Shown in pieces: positions 29,101 through 37,828 of a stretch of 64,000 nt of DNA (positions are counted from its first letter, which is position 1; every line of letters begins with the position of its first letter). Where the stretch lies: positions 1,116,001 to 1,180,000 of the forward strand of contig NZ_CP033068.1 in NCBI RefSeq assembly GCF_003668995.1, written 5' to 3'. The translations under genes and the position numbers were made by a program. A model generated the notes under the pieces. That model saw nothing but the letters and a program-made list of their open reading frames with translations. It had not been told where the DNA came from and searched no databases. This stretch comes from Flavobacterium sp. 140616W15. GTDB lineage: Bacteria; Bacteroidota; Bacteroidia; Flavobacteriales; Flavobacteriaceae.

Positions 29101-30471
29101 CAGCACAATGGATTGAAAGTTAAGCCTAAAATAGTTACATCTACTGCAACTACTAGAAATACAGACAAGCAAATATTTGCATTATTTAACAGGAGGTCAG
29201 AAATATTCCCTAAACAGGGTATACTGGCCGATGATTCTTTTTTTGCGTATTATGAAAGAGACAAAATTAAAGTTGACCATTATGTTGCAAACAGAAAATA
29301 TGTAGGTATTCTTCCTGTTGGTAAAACTCAGGTTTGGATGCAGTTAAGAATTGCATCTATCTGTTTGACGCACAGGTTGAAATATATTAAAGAGTGTTAT
29401 ACAAATGATATTATATTTGAAAACCCTTCAGCACTAAATGAATATAGAGATGTATTTGATTTTTATCATACAGTTCTGTCTTATTTTAATAGTCTTAAGG
29501 ATGTTGGGAAAACGCAATCGCAGCTAAATCATTATTTGCCTGGAGATATTAATTTTATAACTAAAAATACAATACCATGGAGCATTATAGACAAACTTTT
29601 ACGAAGTGAGACTACAGTTGATTATTCTGAATTGACTGGACGATTAAGCGGAGAACAAGTTAAGTCAAATTTATCAAATATTGAAAAAAAATGGACTTTG
29701 ATCTCGAATGATGTTGATAAGCACATACTTAATTCTAATACTCCGCCTGCATATGTGATATCTACTAATATGATTTCTGTTGGAATTGACGTTTCTAGAT
29801 TCAATACTATGATTATTAGTTCTATGCCGAGAAATATTGCAGAATACATTCAGGCGTCAAGCCGTGTAGCAAGAAGTAAAGAAGGTATTGTATTTACAGT
29901 GCATCATCCTTTTAGATCAAGGGATATTTCCCATTATCAAAGATTTAAAGAGTTTCATGAAAAATTTTATAGTTATGTCGAACCTATATCGGTAACACCT
30001 TTCGCAAGTAAGGCCTTGGAAAGGTATCTTGCCATGTTTGTTTCTGTAATTGTACGCCACACTAATCAACTAGAGCTTACAAATAATGCTGACGCAGGAG
30101 CAATTGATGAAAAGAAAACTCAACAAATAAAGAAAATTATAGGCGACGAAATTAATGAAATAGCTAATAATGCATCTAAATTGGATTCGTATCTACAGAC
30201 AAGAAAAGCAGGAGTTAAATCAAGTGTAGACGGGATTATTTCTGATGAAGAATTGATGGATTTAAATAACAAGCTTAGTAAATTGTTAGATTATTGGATT
30301 GATAGATTGCAATTTATTGATTCTCTTTCTGGTCTGGAGTATAGAGCAAAGACTAAATTAAATTCACTGTTTATTTCTTCCAGTGATAATGATTTTCCAT
30401 CTCACTGGAAAGTTGGGTATTCGTTGAGAGAAATTGATTCTTCAGTAGTAATAAAAACCGTTCAGCAGTAA
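26164..30471 (+). CDS. DrmA-like helicase of a DISARM-type system, 1435 aa
   Basis: An SF2 helicase core sits in the C-terminal half: Walker A WFPTGGGKTEAYL (about residues 702-714), a DELH box in IIQDELHLLLGPLGSA (about 950), VTSTATTRN (motif III-like), and the motif V-VI stretch NMISVGIDVSRFN and YIQASSRVARSKEG. Cys pairs in TDCPWCG and CCNNSSC may bind zinc. The N-terminal 650 residues are unassigned, with an acidic segment near residue 90-125. The layout and its tight coupling to a DUF1998 gene match DrmA, the DISARM helicase. It is far from simple restriction helicases in length. Confidence 0.85.
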   Translation: MSNFKKKRESLEIFVKEQIIGPGAFNKRYFFIDKWDKNEFSGVDFKSSPVNAIDNKSEVLTEVPAYQYSSAILFPETRVPKETTIEKDESMLDNPEANEPDLEDFNAGADDDNIKDDSAESLVSKQQNYPNSFGLSFVIDENFDIQNDLKVGISFRKYINISKNECCNRKLSCLVTEYENEIETAVALYFSPLFAAVRKSGNLFILAHQEISKNNIYDIDYIHLNNYLKNGLLKTIKNIFGESLVVLNKKKDVTYYGIKNDYDLQFYSVTDFIAYSGNEYENVASLFDNTLVSFLKTELKSDTANYSKYKKLINELEIYNQLRSYVTDLKSVYKPKNASPVWECTSYDNIDVVLPGFEGNSNIYRSRELAVNKDIKEITDLKYCVQYVRKDGEIFIKIILLNKAIVILKENEPPQLNKKNEANAKAFFGVKLRAEEKNENVLKQYNPPHLLDFDEEDNFNKLIYRNYHDFGEGYNTSVNWGKTDDDLRYICTEFLPEQETPNVDFKPSRIDQNGSVVSRLQNDAILSMRNLSTLSETKDNEILDGLNDFIDEYKAWIDEKKNELSQDNSLKIDQIELLSKQMLSCENDVKRLKRNISLLKSDSKAMAAFRTMNTALFMQLHHSILKKEKNIDLSHQITEEYYKDSEKFDDNGNKIEYKWRSFQIAFILLNVDAFVQPDAADKTVEKVFSEGWPERNEIADLVWFPTGGGKTEAYLGIIAFAIAYRRFTKESKSGGTTVLMRYTLRLLTLQQFQRATMLICALEVIRKDNFNIPHSCSLGDERITIGLFVGSGSLPNQWKGVGNSNDSSMIQELAKISSALESGNIISTSLPFTDCPWCGTSLFFNKELSNVSHKAGGENYGMNDQLSICCNNSSCTYKGYGRNRPTNDYSLPFRLFDEDIYKFPPTLLFGTVDKFAALANKVSSNHSERNNDSRRLFGGHSNAALPPELIIQDELHLLLGPLGSAVGLFEKSIDYLCTYQHNGLKVKPKIVTSTATTRNTDKQIFALFNRRSEIFPKQGILADDSFFAYYERDKIKVDHYVANRKYVGILPVGKTQVWMQLRIASICLTHRLKYIKECYTNDIIFENPSALNEYRDVFDFYHTVLSYFNSLKDVGKTQSQLNHYLPGDINFITKNTIPWSIIDKLLRSETTVDYSELTGRLSGEQVKSNLSNIEKKWTLISNDVDKHILNSNTPPAYVISTNMISVGIDVSRFNTMIISSMPRNIAEYIQASSRVARSKEGIVFTVHHPFRSRDISHYQRFKEFHEKFYSYVEPISVTPFASKALERYLAMFVSVIVRHTNQLELTNNADAGAIDEKKTQQIKKIIGDEINEIANNASKLDSYLQTRKAGVKSSVDGIISDEELMDLNNKLSKLLDYWIDRLQFIDSLSGLEYRAKTKLNSLFISSSDNDFPSHWKVGYSLREIDSSVVIKTVQQ

Positions 30472-30475
30472 TATT

Positions 30476-32566
30476 ATGGCAGTAAAACAATATTTCGAAA
30501 ATAATCAGGCAAATGAGTCGATAGGAAAATTTAAACTTTTATCTGCTTATGGAGGCCCGGGCTCAATAGTGCATACTCAATATGGAAGCATCATTATTTC
30601 TTGTATCGAAGAGTGGGGCTTTCTCAAAAGAATACTAGACATACAGAAAGATGCGGTAGAAATCGGAAAAAAAGACAAGGAGATTAAAGGATATGTGGAA
30701 GAACAGGCCAAATTGGCAAGTAATGGAAATATTGGACTCTCTAATGACACCCGACTTTTAAATTCATTGAAAGACCAAAAACAAATATCTCAACTTAAAT
30801 ATTTGGTACTAATTCCTAATATTGAATTAAGTGATTTTTCAAATAAAATTAAGTCAGATGGTCAGGAATTAGCTATAAACAGCACATTTATGCCTAAAGT
30901 TTTTTTTGATAGAGGTAAGCATTACAAAACTTATAAAGAGTGGTATAAGGAGTGGACATTAAAAAATAAAGGGACTGACAAATATGGTAAGGAATTTTTT
31001 CCTCCTAAGTATATTTCGGGTAATGAGATAATTGATCTCACTCAGGACAATATAGTGCTAATATGTGATCATGGTCATATAAGTGATTTTCCTTGGTCCA
31101 AATATTTACGATGGAGGACTGAGTCCCCTATGGAGATTAATTCCGAAAAACCAATTGATTTGTTTAATTCTCAATCCTGTTGCGGCAGTGATGATGCAAC
31201 TAATGCTGAAATTAAGATAACATCTAGCACTGCTAATGCATCTGGTTTTGATGGGAAATGGCTTAAATGTGAAAATTGCGGCAGACAGACGTCACTAAAA
31301 GGATTGATGAGTGTCAAAATTAAATGTCCCGGTCATAAACCATGGGAAGCTGAAACTTCACATGACGGAAACTTAAAATATTATTCAGGAAGTCCGCTTT
31401 CTAGAAATCAAATGCCTCCTTCTGAAAAATGCATGTCAAGCAAGCCAATGAAAGTTGCATTAACTACTGGAAACAATCTCTATTATTCAAACATGCTTAC
31501 TAGTATTTATATGCCTGATGAATTGTTTCTAAATGAGGTTATACTAAGGAAAAAGAAACTTGAAAAAGAAAAAGAGTTGGCTAAGGATGAAGATAGAATT
31601 GATGATCTAATTCAAATTGTCAGTGAAATAAAATTAATTGAAAATGAATTAGTAAATCAGCCTAACGAAGAAATCCCAGATTTAGAAAAGCCTATTTTAT
31701 ACCGCTTCGAAGAATTTAAAGCATTAGCAGGGAAAAATGAAGAAGAGATTAATGTCGATAAAGAAAATGAGCATTTAAAAGTTAAAGATGTTACAGAGAA
31801 CATTAAAGGTTCTCCGCTTGATAAATATTTTTCAAGAATTCTTAGAATTGATAATATGAAAATAACTTCTGCTCAACTTGATTTTTCCCGAGTAGTTCCG
31901 GTTGATTCTGATTCTGGCAGTGTAGTTACTAAAAATATCTTCAGCAGTAAAAATTTGGAAAAAGTGGAAGCCTATCCAGTTGTTGAAAATTATGGCGAAG
32001 GCATCTTCTTTTCTTTCAAAGATGAACAGTTGGAATTATTTTCTAATGTAGTTTCATCATCCATAATAGAAAAGCTCATAAAATTGGATAAAAACAGTGA
32101 TACCTTTTCTGAAAAAGCCATAAAATATGGAATACAAAATAATTGGCAGCTGTATTTAGTTCATTCATTTTCTCATCTTATCATGAGGGAATTAGAATTT
32201 AGATGCGGTTATCCGACAGCATCCCTGCAAGAAAGGATTTACGTTTCGAATAATCCAAAATATAAAATGTATGGATGTATGATTTATACTGCTGAGGGTG
32301 CTGAAGGCAGCATGGGGGGAGTAATTGCTCAAACCAGAACAAATAACTTATTAAATCTAATTACAAGTGCCTTGAAAAGAGCTACTGTGTGTAATAGCGA
32401 TCCTCTTTGTTGGGAATCAGACGGTCAGGGATTATTTGACTTAAATTTTGCTTCTTGCTTTTCTTGCAGTCTTGTTAGTGAGACATCTTGCGAACACAGA
32501 AATATTTATCTAGACAGGAGAATTTTGGTGGATGAAAATAATGGTTTTTTTAAAGATATATTATAA
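30476..32566 (+). CDS. DrmB-like protein with DUF1998 zinc domain, 696 aa
   Basis: The N-terminus SIGKFKLLSAYGGPGSIVHTQYGS is the typical opening of DrmB. Cys/His clusters near residue 235-285 (CCGS, CENCGRQ, KCPGH) look zinc-binding. The DUF1998 domain is at the C-terminus: LVHSFSHLIMREL, YGCMIYTAEGAEGSMGGV, then CNSDPLCWE, SCFSCSLVSETSCEHRN. DrmA and DrmB form the DNA-binding core of DISARM. It starts 4 bases after the DrmA-like stop and its own stop overlaps the next start (TAATG). Confidence 0.87.
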   Translation: MAVKQYFENNQANESIGKFKLLSAYGGPGSIVHTQYGSIIISCIEEWGFLKRILDIQKDAVEIGKKDKEIKGYVEEQAKLASNGNIGLSNDTRLLNSLKDQKQISQLKYLVLIPNIELSDFSNKIKSDGQELAINSTFMPKVFFDRGKHYKTYKEWYKEWTLKNKGTDKYGKEFFPPKYISGNEIIDLTQDNIVLICDHGHISDFPWSKYLRWRTESPMEINSEKPIDLFNSQSCCGSDDATNAEIKITSSTANASGFDGKWLKCENCGRQTSLKGLMSVKIKCPGHKPWEAETSHDGNLKYYSGSPLSRNQMPPSEKCMSSKPMKVALTTGNNLYYSNMLTSIYMPDELFLNEVILRKKKLEKEKELAKDEDRIDDLIQIVSEIKLIENELVNQPNEEIPDLEKPILYRFEEFKALAGKNEEEINVDKENEHLKVKDVTENIKGSPLDKYFSRILRIDNMKITSAQLDFSRVVPVDSDSGSVVTKNIFSSKNLEKVEAYPVVENYGEGIFFSFKDEQLELFSNVVSSSIIEKLIKLDKNSDTFSEKAIKYGIQNNWQLYLVHSFSHLIMRELEFRCGYPTASLQERIYVSNNPKYKMYGCMIYTAEGAEGSMGGVIAQTRTNNLLNLITSALKRATVCNSDPLCWESDGQGLFDLNFASCFSCSLVSETSCEHRNIYLDRRILVDENNGFFKDIL

Positions 32567-33707
32567 TGGGGTATTTTTCTTCAAATGAAAATTTTATAAA
32601 AATTAAGTTCCATAGTGAGATGAAAACATTGTCACTGGAAGAAAAGATCAAGCATTATAATTATAATTTAAAGTCTGAAACACTGAGAAGAACAAAAGCT
32701 TATTTTGAAAAACTAGATTCCCAGTTTTTGATGATTAGCGATCTTAACCAAGGAATTGGATTAATTACCTCCGAAGATTTTGGATTGGAAACAAAAACAA
32801 AAGCTTATGAAGAAATTATTCAGCTGCTGAGAGATTATGAATACCAATTAATTATCTATTCCATTTATTTTGAAGATTATGGCGATAAAATATTTTTTAA
32901 TTTATCTCATTTATTGCTTGATAGTGGTGCTTCGAATTTTCAAGATGATTATTTAATAAATAGCTTTATTAGCAAATATGCTTCAAATCAAACCTTAATC
33001 CATAAATCTATATTGACAGATAAATTAGGTTTATCAGAGAGAGACTGGGAAGATGAAGATAATCAAAGGAATCCAATAGTGGGAGGATTGATGTCTTGGT
33101 TAGAGAAAAAATTGGTGTCAAAAAATACGGATTCAGAAATCAAATTAGTACTGTTTCATTATTCTAAACTATGGAATCTTAATTATTCAAAACCATATAA
33201 TGAAAATAAGGGAATTCTGCTTTTAAACAGTTTAATAGTAACCTTAAAAAAGTATTGCCTGATTTAAAAGTTGATTTCGATTCTATTTTATTTGAATTAA
33301 ATTTAATTTTTAATTCTTTATTTTCCACTATAACCTTGCCTCCCTATCTTGAGTGTGATGATACTTTAGCTAGTAATTCCAGAACTGCAATATCATCTGG
33401 ATATAAATTAAAGAAGAATGAATTTAATTCTTTACGGAAAGAGTCTGTTACATATCTGAATTTCGAAAAGTTCTCAATTCAGGAGCTTATAAAAACATAT
33501 TTTTTGTCTAATGAAGGTTTGCAGAAAATTATATATGATAAAATAACTAAATCAATAAACGAAGGATATTTTATTACCAGATCTGATATTGAATTTTTTA
33601 CAGAATTGCAAAATGCTGACATATTATTAACAACACATGATACGCAGAAACTCACGGAGTACTTTTATAAAACGAACTATTTATTTGGCAAATTAATTTT
33701 GAAATAG
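32566..33707 (+). pseudogene. Last gene of the DISARM-like operon, split by an A-run frameshift (about 380 aa if repaired)
   Basis: Two adjoining open frames, 32566-33267 and one reaching 33707, become one continuous protein if a single A is added to the A6 run at 33246-33251: the join then reads IVTLKKVLPDLKVDFDSILFELN. I do not recognise the product. In particular there is no HxKxxxxD motif, so it is not the phospholipase D-like DrmC usually found here. It is helical and lacks a signal peptide. As in the methyltransferase gene, a missing A in a short A run could be an assembly error, a real mutation or a phase switch. Confidence 0.7.
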
Positions 33708-33892
33708 AATTTATAAAGAAGATTTTGCCAATCTCTCCTGTACGGCATAAGGGTTTTACTTTCCTAGAACCTTATTTTTTTTCTAATCTATAAGTTGCAA
33801 TGTTGTTTAAAATTACAATTTTCATAATTACATTGTGCAAATATTTTATTATTTAAGTATAATGCAGAATGCATTTCAAGGAAGTTAATTGG

Positions 33893-34675
33893 TTATAAGT
33901 TAAATAATTCTATTGCAATAATACTTTTTAGATTCGACTCGTCAGTTATGTTGAATTTCCTGTCTTCTCGAAAATCTATGTGGGTCTTTTCTAAATTGTA
34001 GCTGAATACCTTGCTATGTATATTCTTGAAGAACAGCTCCAGCGAACTGATATCATTATTTGTTTTGTCAGCGTAATTATAAGACATATATCCCGCAGCA
34101 TCCCGCTGAAAACTTATGCCGCTTTTTCTCAGATGATATGAGGATTTTATGCCCGTAATTGTCTCAGGTAAATTTTGAAAAGTATCATGATCAAATTTCT
34201 GATAGCTACCCGGATGCTTATAATTGTGGAAATAGTCATCCAGTTTGGAAGCGCTTGATGCATTGTATATAAATAAATGTTTCTCGGTTCTGTAATCAAG
34301 AATCTGGGAAACAGAAGCAAAATATTTTATAATTTCATGAAAAGCTGTTTTGCTGTTTACTGTGGTCTTTACTTCTATTACTGCCAACACAGATTTGCTG
34401 GGAACAACAACTATATCATTTACCCTGTATAATGGTGAATACAACTGATTATCGTAGATGATGATATCGATTTGCCTTGAGAGATTGCTTTTTTCATCTA
34501 TTACGAAACCCTGCTCGACTGCAATCCCCTTATGAAGATAAGTGGCAAGAAAGCGCCTTAATATTTCTTCAGTCAGAACTCCTATGGTCGGATTATGTTT
34601 CTTTATAAAAGTTTTTACCTGCAGGATCTCATTGAGCAGTTCTTCGGTTTTCAATCTAAAAAATTCGTTAGTCAT
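33893..34675 (-). CDS. DUF6602-like putative nuclease, 260 aa
   Basis: The centre carries RQIDIIIYDNQLYSPL, then VPSKSVLAVIEVKTTV: the D...ExK pattern of PD-(D/E)xK nucleases with the spacing seen in DUF6602 proteins. An N-terminal helical segment (LKTEELLNEILQVKTFIKKH) and GILTEEILRRFL-like stretch precede it. It is the last of three same-strand genes, all nuclease-like, 36 bp after the HNH gene. It lies tail-to-tail with the DISARM-like operon. A defence role is inferred from the fold and the neighbours. Confidence 0.7.
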   Translation of the reverse strand: MTNEFFRLKTEELLNEILQVKTFIKKHNPTIGVLTEEILRRFLATYLHKGIAVEQGFVIDEKSNLSRQIDIIIYDNQLYSPLYRVNDIVVVPSKSVLAVIEVKTTVNSKTAFHEIIKYFASVSQILDYRTEKHLFIYNASSASKLDDYFHNYKHPGSYQKFDHDTFQNLPETITGIKSSYHLRKSGISFQRDAAGYMSYNYADKTNNDISSLELFFKNIHSKVFSYNLEKTHIDFREDRKFNITDESNLKSIIAIELFNL

Positions 34676-34711
34676 AGGATCAGGTTTATGGATTGCTGAT
34701 AGTATCTGGCG

Positions 34712-35536
34712 CTAATACCATCTTTCATATTTTATTGAAGTAGGTATATTTTGCGCCTGTTTTGTTTTATTGCAGTTTTCGCAGAGGAGCTGAATGTTGG
34801 TAACATCATTAATGCCTCCAATTGCTAGAGGTATGATATGATCAAAATTATTTATGCTTCCTACGCTGATAAGACCTGTTAAATCTTTATGACAGCTTAC
34901 GCACATGCCTCTATCTCTATGGATAACTGCACGCATTACCCATTTTGGTATCGAAACTCTTTTCAGCATGCCGTCTTTTTTAAAGAAAGACAGGTCTTCC
35001 ATTTCAATTTCCTCAATTGTTTTTTCTTGAATTTGATGTGAAATCAATTCATTAAATCGTTGCAGGGTCTTCCTGTTTAGGAAAAGGACGAAAAAAATTT
35101 CATCCGACATCGTTTCCAGCAGCTCTTCATAGGGACCGTAAAAACTTAAATATCTAAAATAGTCCGCAATGTCATCATCAATTATTTCAGCTCTTATCTT
35201 TTTATTTTCTTTCAGCCACTTGTCAAAACTGTCGAATTTGAAATCATAGTGTCCCATTGCAATTTCAACCCAGAGTTTTCTTCTTCCTCTTTTAAATGAT
35301 TCATTTTCGGATTCTGATAAATCATCATAATTTATGCTGTCGATTATGAATATGATAAAAGAATGGAGAGCTGAAATTTTTGGGAATGGACTTAAAAAAC
35401 TTCTATAATTCTCATCGCCGAAAAAATCATTCAGCGGGCGGATATAGGAAAAGGGATCACGCAGTATATTATTAATCATATTGGCGAAATAATAGGTCTC
35501 AATATATTTAATCTCTGAAATTTGCGGTTTTCCCAT
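34712..35536 (-). CDS. HNH endonuclease, 274 aa
   Basis: The C-terminal 65 residues form an HNH domain: CVSCHKDLTGL, NFDHIIPLAIGGINDVTNIQLLCENCNKTKQ, with paired Cys for structural zinc and the DH...N...C...C pattern. The N-terminal 200 residues are helical and unassigned and may give target or partner recognition. It is the middle gene of the three-gene minus-strand cluster. Whether it cuts phage, plasmid or its own DNA cannot be told from the sequence. Confidence 0.85.
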   Translation of the reverse strand: MGKPQISEIKYIETYYFANMINNILRDPFSYIRPLNDFFGDENYRSFLSPFPKISALHSFIIFIIDSINYDDLSESENESFKRGRRKLWVEIAMGHYDFKFDSFDKWLKENKKIRAEIIDDDIADYFRYLSFYGPYEELLETMSDEIFFVLFLNRKTLQRFNELISHQIQEKTIEEIEMEDLSFFKKDGMLKRVSIPKWVMRAVIHRDRGMCVSCHKDLTGLISVGSINNFDHIIPLAIGGINDVTNIQLLCENCNKTKQAQNIPTSIKYERWY

Positions 35537-35775
35537 ATTGCTTTATTGATTTTAGGTTTTAAGTCTGGTGATTTTTCTACTGCTAATATAGAAGTATTAT
35601 CATTGTCCTCAGCCCACTTTTACATTATTAAAATGCTGATGACATTCTCTGTTTAATTCTCAGTTATCAATATTTTTTTTTCAATAGTTTCAATTTTTGC
35701 TGTTTTATAGCATAGGCTGTAAATTAAGGAATTTTTCAATGATCCATCGCTTGCCTTACCCTCAGAATCATGAAA

Positions 35776-36582
35776 TCAATGTTCCGAGACAGAAGATGAA
35801 ATTATACTTTTTTCCAGTTGCTTTAATTTCTGGATTTCAATAATCACGCCGTAGGCATAAAATGTGCTGTAGGCCTCTTCGCCGTAATCAAAGCCGTCTG
35901 TTATATTACGGCTTTCCGCAGCAGAAAGATTTATATCTTCTGTCTGCACTTTAAAGCCGATGCCGGGATTTTTGAATTCAGCAAATTCTACTTCTAATCT
36001 ATCGATGCAGGCGCTTTGCGATTCCATCAGACTTTCCTTTTTCTGTATCTTGTTAAGATTGTTATGGTGCATTATAAAAACAATGAAACCGCTTTTTAGC
36101 GAATTTTCAAAATTTGGGATTTCAGCGGCAAGGAACTGCTGTATCCTCTGGAAATCCTTTTTTAGTTCTCCCATGTCTGGATTTATCGCTTTGGCCTCAA
36201 AGATGTATTCTGAAATGTTCTCCGAGTTGCAGATTCTCGATAAGGCAATATCGACCTTTCCGCTTCGTATTGCATCATAGTTTTGACTGTATTCTTTAGA
36301 CTGGCTGGCAAAGATGGTGGGCGACCAGATATCTTCCCTAAGTTGTTTGTAATTCTCAAAACAGTTTTTGTATAAGGTCTGGGTGTTTTTTTCTGCTTCG
36401 ATTTTATAATTATAACCATCTTTTTCATTCCATTTCAGAAGCGCTTTGCAAAGGTTCACGGTAATGAAATATTCTGTCATTTTGGTGACGTTCTGATCAA
36501 ATGAGAGTTTCAGTACCTGGCACTCTCCATATGATTTTCGAAGGGCGGCGAATGTTGCCGCTTTAAAAGGATTGTCTGTCAT
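35776..36582 (-). CDS. Putative PD-(D/E)xK-type protein, 268 aa
   Basis: SGKVDIALSRICNSENISEYIFEAKAIN (near residues 108-135) shows the D...ExK arrangement expected of a restriction-like nuclease. The following GELKKDFQRIQQFLAAE is helical. No family is recognised. It is the first gene of the minus-strand cluster with the HNH and DUF6602-like genes. A restriction or abortive-defence role is possible but unproven. Confidence 0.6.
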   Translation of the reverse strand: MTDNPFKAATFAALRKSYGECQVLKLSFDQNVTKMTEYFITVNLCKALLKWNEKDGYNYKIEAEKNTQTLYKNCFENYKQLREDIWSPTIFASQSKEYSQNYDAIRSGKVDIALSRICNSENISEYIFEAKAINPDMGELKKDFQRIQQFLAAEIPNFENSLKSGFIVFIMHHNNLNKIQKKESLMESQSACIDRLEVEFAEFKNPGIGFKVQTEDINLSAAESRNITDGFDYGEEAYSTFYAYGVIIEIQKLKQLEKSIISSSVSEH

Positions 36583-37009
36583 AATTTTTAGTAACTGATA
36601 TAAAGTGTTATAAATATAGTATCATTTTTTACTCGTAAAGTTGAGCTTTTTTTTAAAATAATGCCGTCTAAATGATTCAAGACTGCAATCTGTATGAGAT
36701 GTCGCTGTAGATTTTTTCTTCCTTTTTGTTTTTCCTCTTAGCTATCGGTTGCTTGTACATTTTTGACGATGCATCAATGAAAGTTTAAGTAAGGGTGTCT
36801 TCAATTCGAAACGGATAAAAAGGCAGCCAAGATAGTGTGCGCCGGATCCTGCAGGCGCATAACGGCCCTGCCGCCCTTCGGGACTTATAGCCCTCCGCAT
36901 CCTTAAGCGCCCACTTGATTCTTGCTTTCTTTTTTTCCGTTTTTTCTTTTGAAAACATTTTTTGCGGAGCAGGCGGGAAGAAGCAGTAATAATCTAAAAC
37001 TTTTAAATC
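36583..37009. other. Non-coding gap with a GC-rich block, upstream of the SSB gene
   Basis: No gene is evident. Positions 36820-36910 are clearly more GC-rich than all neighbours and contain several short inverted repeats (GCCGGATCCTGCAGGCGC and CCGCCCTTCGGGAC among them), suggesting a structured RNA or a replication/transfer site. The last 20 bases before the SSB start (AATCTAAAACTTTTAAATC) are almost the same as those before the RadC-like gene at 39774. Confidence 0.45.
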
Positions 37010-37399
37010 ATGGAAATTACAGGACGCTTAACCAGAGATGCTGTTGTTGCCAAAACAGCAAAAGACAGACAGGTTGTTAACTTCTGCATTGCAGTTAATG
37101 ACACCTACAAAAACAAAGACAGGAATGAGGTAAAAAAAATAGTCACTTTTATTGACTGCTCGTACTGGCTCAGTGCAGGTATAGCCCAGTGGCTTAAAAA
37201 AGGCACAATGGTGGAACTATTCGGAAGAATCGGTGTGAACGCTTATCTCAGCAGTGAGGGTAAAGCAATAGGCAGTCTCACTTTTCACACCAATAATATT
37301 AAAATACTGATTTTCAAATCAGACACTCAGCCTGTTCAGTCGGGAAATTTTTCTGCCAAGAAAAGTAAAAAAGAAGAACCCGATGATCTGCCTTTTTAA
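37010..37399 (+). CDS. ssb: Single-stranded DNA-binding protein (plasmid/ICE type), 129 aa
   Basis: A single OB fold: MEITGRLTRDAVV, VVNFCIAVNDTYKNKD, TFIDCSYWLSAGIAQWLKKGTMVELFGRIG. The C-terminus ends in the acidic tip DDLPF, which recruits partner proteins. The spelling of the N-terminus (MEITGRLT) is typical of SSB copies on Bacteroidetes mobile elements. It protects single-stranded DNA during transfer or replication of the element. It opens a plus-strand run of four genes. Confidence 0.9.
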   Translation: MEITGRLTRDAVVAKTAKDRQVVNFCIAVNDTYKNKDRNEVKKIVTFIDCSYWLSAGIAQWLKKGTMVELFGRIGVNAYLSSEGKAIGSLTFHTNNIKILIFKSDTQPVQSGNFSAKKSKKEEPDDLPF

Positions 37400-37438
37400 T
37401 GTTCGGATGATAAATGTATAAGCCTAAAGAAATGAGTT

Positions 37439-37798
37439 ATGAAAGCCTTAGAAAAATCAATATACGCCGATTATGATGTACGCCTTGCGTTCAATAAAAT
37501 TATTCTTTCCGATTTGGAATCGTATGACGGAACTAAAAAAGTAAAGCTTAAATCTTTCCTTGAAGACCTGCAGAGAATCGGGTGCATCAGCGGTATGATT
37601 TCCGAATTTATTTATCATGCCGATTGTAAAAAATTCTATATCCAGCATCTTGATGATTTAGAAGACATCAGGGAAGAAATCGAAGATTCGCTTGGCGAAG
37701 CTGTAAAAAACAGACACCGCCTGCCTCACTACACTTTTATGTGCTGGCTGTGTTTCGAAGAATACTGTTTTGACATATACAGAAGCAGTTTTGAATAA
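37439..37798 (+). CDS. Hypothetical protein of the mobile element, 119 aa
   Basis: An acidic, helical small protein (LDDLEDIREEIEDSLGEAV near residue 75-95). No motif is recognised. Its place between the SSB and PcfJ-like genes indicates element maintenance or transfer accessory function. Confidence 0.65.
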   Translation: MKALEKSIYADYDVRLAFNKIILSDLESYDGTKKVKLKSFLEDLQRIGCISGMISEFIYHADCKKFYIQHLDDLEDIREEIEDSLGEAVKNRHRLPHYTFMCWLCFEEYCFDIYRSSFE

Positions 37799-37828
37799 CA
37801 GTTACTGTTCAATCTTAAATCAACTTTT

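Noticed and set aside
32566..33707. Two separate small genes at the end of the DISARM-like operon
   Set aside because: One added A joins them without a gap, so one broken gene is the simpler reading.
32566..33707. DrmC, phospholipase D-like
   Set aside because: No HxKxxxxD motif in either half.
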